NCBI GenBank assembly: GCA_037179515.1
Contig: JAXCGZ010011581.1
Span: forward strand, 1 to 64,000
Reading direction: 5' to 3'
Length of the DNA: 64,000 nt
DNA from: Halocaridina rubra
Taxonomy: Eukaryota; Arthropoda; Malacostraca; Decapoda; Atyidae
Shown piece by piece: positions 48,890-64,000 of this stretch (positions within the stretch are counted from its first letter, which is position 1; every line of letters starts with the position of its first letter). The notes below the pieces were generated by a model. That model saw only the letters and a list, made by a program, of their open reading frames with translations. It ran no database searches and was not told where the DNA came from. Made by a program: the position numbers and the translations under genes.

Positions 48890-49245
48890 ACAATTGCTGC
48901 AATACCCCATGGAAGGGGGTGGCAGTGACAATGTCACCATAAGCTAATATACCTTGATCACACCTCTTAGCTCCTTGAGGATAAAGAGCTTCCACAATTT
49001 TACCATAGAAAGGCAGACCATATCAACTCCAAAAAGCCATTTTCAGAAATTTAATACCTATGGAACCATCAATAAGAGACGAACATGCCCACCGTAATTT
49101 TTTTGGGGGGGAATGTTCGTCTCTTTCTGCTGATTTTATAGATACCAAATTTATGAAAATCGCTTTTTGGAGTTGATGATTTCTGCCTTTCTACAGAATT
49201 TCTTCACCACCACTCTGCTTGGGTAATCCACAGGGTAACTGGTTA
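48890..49245 (+). mobile_element. RTE-like 3' UTR copy, split by a hairpin MITE
   Basis: ttgctgcaataccccatggaag, cctcttagctccttgagg and ccacaatttt lie left of the MITE; ctctgcttgggtaatccacag lies right of it. The two halves continue one another. Confidence 0.6.
49005..49194. mobile_element. Hairpin MITE with ~80-bp inverted arms
   Basis: The left arm starts tagaaaggcag and runs through aactccaaaaagc, atttaatacctatgg and aagagacgaacat. The right arm is its inverse (atgttcgtctctt ... cgctttttggagtt ... ctgcctttcta). About 20 bp of loop separate the arms. Non-coding. The superfamily is not evident. Confidence 0.75.
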
Positions 49246-49299
49246 AGGCTACGTAAAATGACTATAAAAATTATTCTCTGTATATCATGTACACATATA

Positions 49300-49490
49300 A
49301 TCACGCCATGGCCAAAATAACCCAGTAGAGGGAGTGCTCAAATCAATGCACAAACATTCATCATAAGCATATATATCTCTTTCACCACTCTTAGTTCCTG
49401 GGAGATAAGAGGGCTCTCATAATTCCCCACCATCATCCTCCTCGGATCACACTGTAGTTAAGTAGGCAAGCATCTTCTGCTCATGTAATG
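49300..49490 (+). mobile_element. RTE-like 3' UTR copy
   Basis: It carries gccatggccaaaataacccag, ctcttagttcctgggag, ataattccccaccatc and agcatcttctgct, diverged from the copies at 46090 and 46545. A (TA)n tract follows (49494-49583). Confidence 0.5.

Positions 49491-49493
<3 letters not shown>

Positions 49494-49583
<90 letters not shown>
49494..49583. repeat. (TA)n tract before Tigger-like element T1
   Basis: TA is the target of Tigger/pogo/mariner elements, and each of the five elements in this block has TA repeats on both sides. Confidence 0.9.

Positions 49584-55890
<6,307 letters not shown>

Positions 55891-55936
<46 letters not shown>
55891..55936. repeat. (GT)n(TA)n tract between T4 and T5
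   Basis: A short tract, GT first and then TA. Confidence 0.9.
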
Positions 55937-58499
<2,563 letters not shown>

Positions 58500-58751
58500 T
58501 CATTTGTCCGTATACTCTAAACTATGCCTAGATTACTGTACTTTACTTAAACTTTATCTTATACAACTCAAATATGTGTACAAGCGGTACAGTAGTTGTT
58601 GTGATGTATATTAGGGAGGAAAACATTTTTCAACTGCGCATGTTTAAAACCACATTATTTACAAATGGGTAAGATGCAGGACAACTCTATACTAGTCTCC
58701 ACTGACAGAATATAAAATGATGCAAAATATCTATTAGTGCTAACAACATAC

Positions 58752-58843
58752 CTGCAACGATATTTTTATGCATTCTCAGTGATACTTTCAGTCGAGTGGT
58801 CCCAATGAAATGTTGCTCGCCAAGAGCACCCTTTATATATTCA
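58752..58843 (-). CDS. TUT1: TUT1/Star-PAP-like, RRM second half
   Basis: 92 bp between a ctcattacag acceptor and a GTATGT donor. It reads EYIKGALGEQHFIGTTRLKV, then SLRMHKNIVA. This is the last helix and beta-4 strand of an RRM (A-L-G-x-x-x-x-I-G-x-x-R-L-K-V-x-x-R). The intron to the next exon (58751-48830) is 9.9 kb and contains the five Tigger-like elements. Confidence 0.85.
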
Positions 58844-59034
58844 CTGTAATGAGAAAAAAATATTACAATACACTTCTGCGCATGACATGCACTGCTTTAT
58901 ATGTCACAATTTGTCCTCTAGAATTGGGATGGCAAAAGACAGCTTGGAGAAGGGGAATTCTTTCATATTCTGCATATTGTATATTGTATAAATTTTCAGA
59001 AAGAGAAAAATGATCCGATACTCTCTTGCTTATG

Positions 59035-59370
59035 AATTACAAGACTTAATATATCACAGTTAATTCCAATATGAAAGGGGGTGGACACAGAGAGGTTGAA
59101 GTTAAGGAATTCTCTCATTATCTGTGTATATTATATCATCATACAATAAAATACTGGTATAACTACAATTTGATACTTAAAATCAAATCTATCAATGTTA
59201 TTGTATGCTGTTCTACATCACTTTTATTCCAAAATTGAATGGGGTGGATACAGACAGGTTGGAGAAGGGGAATTAAGGATGGATGCCCTCCTTAAAACTT
59301 TGCATTGGATTCCAATACGGGTTTGACAATTCCTGAGTCACACACTTTTTAACCACTGTGCTATTGCGAA
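59035..59370 (-). mobile_element. Two SINE-2 copies
   Basis: 59035-59115 (aatatgaaagggggtggacac, gaggttgaagttaaggaatt) is a short copy. 59215-59370 (gaatggggtggatacagacagg, gatggatgccctcctt, cctgagtcacac) is longer. Both are reversed relative to the copy at 41708. Confidence 0.65.
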
Positions 59371-59691
59371 AAAATCCAAAAAGCATTCCTGTATTTGTAT
59401 TCAATAATGATTTACCTGAACTAAGACAAAACCTCCTAAAATATATTACCTCCTCCAGAAAATACCATGTAAATATAACTTAACCATCCATCCCTGGCAG
59501 TGTGAATACCAACCTAGTATTTATTATGTCAAAAAAAGCGACTATGTAAGATACTGGATCTTGTAAAGAGAGTAACCTCAGAATCCCATGCAGAGTTAAT
59601 AATGGCAAACATATCATCAGGTTCAGTCACTTCCCCTCTAACTCTCTCATATACACATGCACATCATACTCTCACACAAAGACACACACTC

Positions 59692-59692
59692 A

Positions 59693-59747
<55 letters not shown>
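59692..59747. repeat. (CT)n(TA)n microsatellite
   Basis: Runs of CT then TA mark the 5' truncation point of the second Gypsy element. Confidence 0.9.
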
Positions 59748-59750
<3 letters not shown>

Positions 59751-61720
59751 TCTCAGTAGAGACAGCATCTCCGCAGATGCTGTTCCCGACTGATCTGCGT
59801 TCCTTCATGAGTTTGGTGAATTAAATGGCAGAATTCACCCAGGACATCGCAGCCACAGTCCAACCTCTACGTCCTCTGATGAGTCCCAAACATTTATTCA
59901 CCTGGACTCCAGACCATGACAAGACTCTCGAACATGTCAAGGAAGCACTGCTCTCACCACCTGTCCTGGTGCCCTTAGACTCAGCCTTGCATGTTGTGCT
60001 TCACACGGATGCCTCACGTATCTATGACATTGGTTACGCCTTCCTTCAGGACCATGGCCAAGGACGAGTGCATCTGGTTCAGTGCAGCTCCTGTTTCCTG
60101 ATGGACGCAGAGACCCGATACACCACCCTTGAACTAGAACTGTTAGCCATAGCCTGGTCCACGTCCAAGTGCTGACTGTACCTATGTGGCTTGCCTCACT
60201 TCACCCTCATGAGTGATCATCATCCACTGATCCCTATTCTTAATGCCTACATTTGGACGCAGTTGAGAATCCTGGTCTCCAAAGATTTAAGGAGAAGGTC
60301 TCGCCATACATCTTTACAGCCGTCTGGCACTCTGGGAAGCAGCTCTGTATCACTGACACACTCTCCAGAACCCCAGTTAGCTGGCCCACGCCTGAGGACG
60401 AGACTGAGTGTGACATATGACGCATCATTACCTGCAACCCCATCACCACAGTGGATGAATCATCACCTCCTACAAAATCCAAAAGGACCCTTCAGGAGCT
60501 CCATGCCGCAGAAAAAACGGACCCCGCCTACAGACGTCTCCTCGCCTGCGTGTCTTCTAAATTCCCTTCAAACCACTTTGACCTACACAGCTCAACCCTC
60601 CCATACTGAAAGATACAAGTCTATACACTGATGAGGAGCTGGTTCTGTAAGGTCGGTGGATCAGTTACTGCTGTCTTCCGTCGCCGTATACTTGCCCACA
60701 TCCATAACAGCCATCGCGGGCAAAAGCGACAAAGCGCCGATATCAAGAACACTGTCACTGCCTGTGAGTCATGGCAGGTACTCCAGCCTATCCAGCAACA
60801 GGTACACCTCCTATATGACGACCACCCTCCAAGGCCTTTCAAGTCTGACTCCGTTGATTTCTTCTAGGTTGCAGGAAAGTCATTCCTGGTAACTGCAGAC
60901 AGATTGTCAGGCTGGCCTGCAGTTGTACCCTGTGGACCCAACACAACAGCTTCAAGAGTTGTCAGGATGTTCTGCAGATACTTCTGAGACGGTGTTACCC
61001 TCCGTCTAAGGACCAATGGAGGCCCATCATTTAATAGCGCTGACTTCTGGAACTTCATGGAACGTTGGGATATTCACCATGTGATGTCCTTACCCCACTA
61101 TCCCCAATCAAATGGACATGCTGATGCAGCAGTCAAGTCTGTAAAGCACCTTATTTTGAAGACGGCACCCAATGGAATCATTGACTTCGAAGACTCTGAC
61201 AGGGGTCTCTAAGAGCTATGCAACACCCCTATATCTGCAGGTTGCTCTCCTGCCCAGGTGCTGTATGGCTGCCCCCTCCGCTCCTGTGTTCCATCCCAGC
61301 AGAGTCCTTCTCCAAGGAATGGCAAACCCGAACCGAGGACTGCGACTGCCACTCGTACAGAACAAGTCAAGCGCCAGTATGATTTCCATCCCCGTCCCCT
61401 TGCCAAGTTGACCGTTGACTGGCGTATCCGAGTTCAAGACCTGACATCATACCGCTCAACAAGGTTGGAGTAGTTATGAGCTGCGGCAGGTCCAGGGAGT
61501 ACAAAATACGTCTTCCCAGCGGATGAGACTGGTGGCAGAATCATCGACATCTAACAGTGCCCTCTTCTAGTGATGACCCTCTCCCTCATGTCCCTGTGAC
61601 ATGTTGCTCGTCATTGTAAAGACCTGTAAATAATCCCCCACTGTCCCACATCATTCACATCAACTCATGAAAAAGAAAGTCCACTCATTATGGTACTATG
61701 AGCGTGAGGGGGGAGGGTGG
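59748..61720 (+). pseudogene. Second Gypsy element, RNase H-integrase remnant
   Basis: The + strand frames read FTQDIAATVQPLRPLMS, WTPDHDKTLEHVKEALLS, VVLHTDASRIYDIGYAFLQ and TRYTTLELELLAIAWS (RNase H). Further on come KSFLVTADRLSGWPAV, RLRTNGGPSFNS and PHYPQSNGHADAAVKSVKH (integrase core). The order RNase H then integrase is the ordinary Gypsy one. At least two stops and several frameshifts are present. In the DDE core the second Asp is Asn (TNGG) and the Glu position is Asp. The gag, protease and most of RT are missing. Confidence 0.8.
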
Positions 61721-62340
61721 TGTGGCTATATGAACATTAAGTGGTCCTTTAACAAGCTGGTTGGCCATTTACATACTATGCTGTTAGCTAGTACATTCTA
61801 CTGATATCTGACAATCAATTTGGCTGTAGAGCCCTACAATTATATAGTATTGTGAACAAGCCAGTTAGTGAATGCAGTAGTTTGTGAAGAACAGCAAAAG
61901 ATAAGTTCTCTTCGAAAGTAATGCAATACTATATGGTTAGTCGCATAGCAGCCTTGGACCCTGCTAATCGTGTATCAGCCATAGTTGCATATTAGCCTCA
62001 GACTCTGCTAGTGGTGTATCAACCAGAGTCGCATATCAGCCTCGGACCCTGCTAGTCATGTACCAGCCTCAGACCCTGTTAGTCATGTATAAGCTTCATA
62101 CCATATAAGTCGTGTATCAGCTTCGTGCCAAGTTAGTCACACAAGTCTAGTGCCTCTCCCGTTTGCCTAGGTATATAGTCTCTTGTAAATATATATGTAT
62201 AGTCTCTTGCATAAATATATCCTCTCATAATAGACTTTAAGACTGGAACCGAGTACTTCCTTCAAGAGCCTGTATCAAGGCATGATGCATAATATCTTGG
62301 AGCATTGAATAAATATACATTCCTCTCTGATGCTGTGTCA
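61721..62340 (+). repeat. 3' LTR of the second Gypsy element
   Basis: A purine tract (gtgaggggggagggtgg, 61704-61720) precedes TGTGGCTATATG, the likely LTR start. The LTR contains an internal minisatellite and an AATAAA (62308) near its end. The 3' boundary is set provisionally at gctgtgtca (62340); no second LTR is in the window to confirm it. Confidence 0.6.
61940..62150 (+). repeat. Minisatellite inside the LTR
   Basis: About six imperfect copies of a 27-34 bp phrase such as cagcctcagaccctg.tagtcatgtat. Confidence 0.75.
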
Positions 62341-62384
62341 TTATATATGAGTATATATACAATACCACTCACCCATTTGGCAAA

Positions 62385-62525
62385 AATCTAACCCCCAATC
62401 TACATACAAAAGCCATAGTCGCCCTTATAGGGAGGATGGCTGGATCAAAGCAAAAATCTGACTCTTTGTTGGAGGAAAATACAATGGAGGGGGTTCCCAG
62501 TGCCCTTGCTCTAATCCATTTAGTG
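62385..62525 (-). mobile_element. LINE 3'-tail repeat L, copy 3
   Basis: Reverse complement of the repeats at 40850 and 43850: acaaaagccatagtcgccct, tatagggaggatgg, gactctttgttggaggaaaa, tacaatggagggggttccc. Confidence 0.6.
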
Positions 62526-62856
62526 AGCTTTTAGAACATACAGAGGAACAGTGAGGAGACATTCTGCCTCCTCAGAGAGGAAAAATTGGTTACATAATTG
62601 ACAATGCAGCCAACTTGCAGTTAGTAAGGACAGGCTTGAGAGTAGCTTGCTGTATTCGTATAAATCTTCCCTACGAAAAACTTTATTAATTTTTGTAACT
62701 TGGACTTTCATTGCATCTAGATAACAGACCTTACAGTCAGGTTTTCTTGGTTATTCCTGCCTTCATAATGTTTTCTTGATTTTACTCACTAACCTTTATG
62801 TTAATTATAAAAACTAGTTAATAACTAAAAAAAATTTAGAAAAACTACTTAATAGG

Positions 62857-63010
62857 GGTTTGTGGTAGAGAAGTGGTTTGAGCACTCTTATTAGGAAGTG
62901 ACAAACCCATGATTGAACCCACCATGGAGTTAGGAAGGATATACAATAATAATTCCCTGACTCCATGTTTGTGTCCACCTTCTTCATGGGGATTAACAGT
63001 GACACATTAA
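62857..63010 (+). mobile_element. SINE-2, copy with tRNA-like head
   Basis: Head ggtagagaagtggtttgagcac, B-box region catgattgaacccacc, body gttaggaaggatatacaata, tccctgactccatgtttgtg and tail attaacagtgacacattaaa. It parallels the copy at 41708. Confidence 0.7.
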
Positions 63011-63058
63011 AGTAAACAACAGAAAAACAAGTTAAAAAGCTCGTTTCATGTCACTTAC

Positions 63059-63167
63059 CTATTCAATAATTCAACGAAGGTATACCTCCCATGATGAGAG
63101 ACACACAAAATACCATATTTCCAAAAGAGACCAATTAGTGTCTCTACTGGAGTTTTCAAATCATAGC
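63059..63167 (-). CDS. TUT1: TUT1/Star-PAP-like, RRM first half (first exon in window)
   Basis: 109 bp between an attgcag acceptor and a GTAAGT donor. It reads YDLKTPVETLIGLFWKYG, then ILCVSHHGRYTFVELLN. This is the first helix and beta-2/beta-3 of an RRM (L..LFWKYG, RYTFVEL). RRM before the nucleotidyltransferase is the TUT1 arrangement. The exon begins with two bases of a split codon, so earlier exons (in mammals including a C2H2 zinc finger) lie beyond the right edge. Confidence 0.85.
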
Positions 63168-63479
63168 CTGCAATACATCAAGGAATAATTATTTTATTAA
63201 TAGTAGAAAATGGCAGACACTATCTAATGCTTCCATTCAAGAGTAAGTGAATAATAATCAGAGGGTGGCAAGCACTGGATGCACAAGGTATGTCAGTGGA
63301 GCAAGGAAGACACTGGGCAAGAGATAGGAAAGAGAGGAGAAAGACAGTGGATATATAGGTGACATGGGCAACAGGAATTTCTTGCACCTGCTAGCACAGT
63401 AAAATAGGACAGGTGCGATGAAGCGGTGAGGGTAAATCAACAGTGACTGTCAGGATTCAGGACAAAAACTCAATCTTCA

Positions 63480-63570
63480 CTTACCCTAAGAATGACTAAA
63501 GCAGAGAGGTAGGGGAAATTGTGGCACCCCTTTATCCCAAAGGAGCTAAGAGGGATAATCAATGTAAATT
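63480..63570 (-). mobile_element. RTE-like 3' UTR fragment
   Basis: ggggaaattgtggcacccc and aaaggagctaagagg are the reverse complement of the ctcttagctcctt ... gccacaatttcc phrases in the RTE-like 3' UTR copies. Confidence 0.5.
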
Positions 63571-63708
63571 AGTCTCATTGAATGCATGTGTACTTTTTAA
63601 CATTTTACTTCAACTTAATAAATTTTTCCCGAAATACACATAAAGTCTGTCATATTTTTGTGCCCACATCCATTTGAATAGGGACAAATTGCGAAACGTA
63701 AAAAGGTG

Positions 63709-63765
63709 TACAGTACTCCCTCGCTATATTGCGATTCACCTACCGCGAATTCGGTGCATCACTAT
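63709..63765 (+). mobile_element. Tigger-like terminus
   Basis: tacagtactccctcgctatat followed by tgcgattcacctaccgcgaa resembles the Tigger-type inverted terminus at 49584. Any element would extend to the right, where it runs into repeat R. Confidence 0.5.
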
Positions 63766-63774
63766 GTTTTGTGT

Positions 63775-63960
63775 GTGTGTTTTTTTTTTTCCCCCAACAC
63801 CAGGACGGGCCAAAAAATAATAAAATAAAACAGCCTTTATCGGGCCTGGGCAGAAAGAATACATAAAGTAAAGAGAAACAGAGATGGAGACTGTAATGAC
63901 CTGTCAGATGTGAAGGGATTATAAAAGATATGTAATGAATATCCAAGAATATTCAGTGTA
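63775..63960 (-). repeat. Interspersed repeat R, copy 2
   Basis: Reverse complement of 36780-37015. In both copies this repeat ends near a G- or C-run next to a T- or A-run. Confidence 0.6.
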
Positions 63961-64000
63961 GTTGGTGCCATGAGCCAACCTACTACTGGATACATGTTGT

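Overview
The window is nuclear DNA of an animal. It is very rich in repeats, with long (TA)n, (GA)n, (GT)n and (AAT)n tracts, many non-LTR retrotransposons, tRNA-derived SINE-like repeats and small DNA transposons, and it has only two recognisable host genes. The repeat mix, and the C-terminal motifs of several LINEs (for example LRWFGHV-type tails and HYCLQCPTV), suggest an arthropod, most likely a decapod crustacean. That assignment is inference; no marker gene fixes the species.

Host genes. (1) On the + strand, three exons (5466-5576, 6471-6569, 8517-8627) encode the N-terminal lobe and the start of the C-lobe of a NEK-family protein kinase. No later kinase exon was found; the gene runs into a (TA)n tract at about 9.0 kb and then a 25-kb block of retrotransposons. 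(2) On the - strand, seven exons between 63167 and 39079 encode about 809 residues of a TUT1/Star-PAP-type terminal nucleotidyltransferase (RRM, catalytic domain, PAP-associated domain, C-terminal region). All splice phases agree. Its first exons lie beyond the right edge.

Layout. 1-375: end of a Gypsy LTR joined to a LINE 5' leader (376-780). 1.3-1.9 kb: RTE-like LINE 3' end. 3.4-4.6 kb: compound (GA)n minisatellite. 5.3-8.9 kb: kinase exons with SINEs and two inverted-orientation foldback repeats. 9.0-34.8 kb: a head-to-tail pile of CR1/Jockey-superfamily LINE copies, all on the - strand. It includes two near full-length copies, an array of about eleven ~470-bp units made only of the LINE 3' end, and a complete 8.37-kb Ty3/Gypsy element (11038-19409, 5-bp target duplication CTTAC). 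The pol order of that element is protease-integrase-RT-RNase H, as in the Gmr1 group. 35.1-36.2 kb: a palindromic cluster of ~272-bp tRNA-like repeats with a (TA)n tract on each side. 39-63 kb: the TUT1 gene. Its 9.9-kb intron holds five Tigger/pogo-like elements (49.6-58.3 kb) carrying a 160-bp tandem repeat, with TA tracts between them. 59.7-62.3 kb: a decayed second Gypsy element with the ordinary RNase H-integrase order and a 3' LTR.

No host operon or pathway links the genes. The main biology here is repeat evolution: transposons nested in transposons, and two independent cases where a transposon appears to have given rise to a satellite-like array. Alignments, divergence figures and family names were judged by eye.
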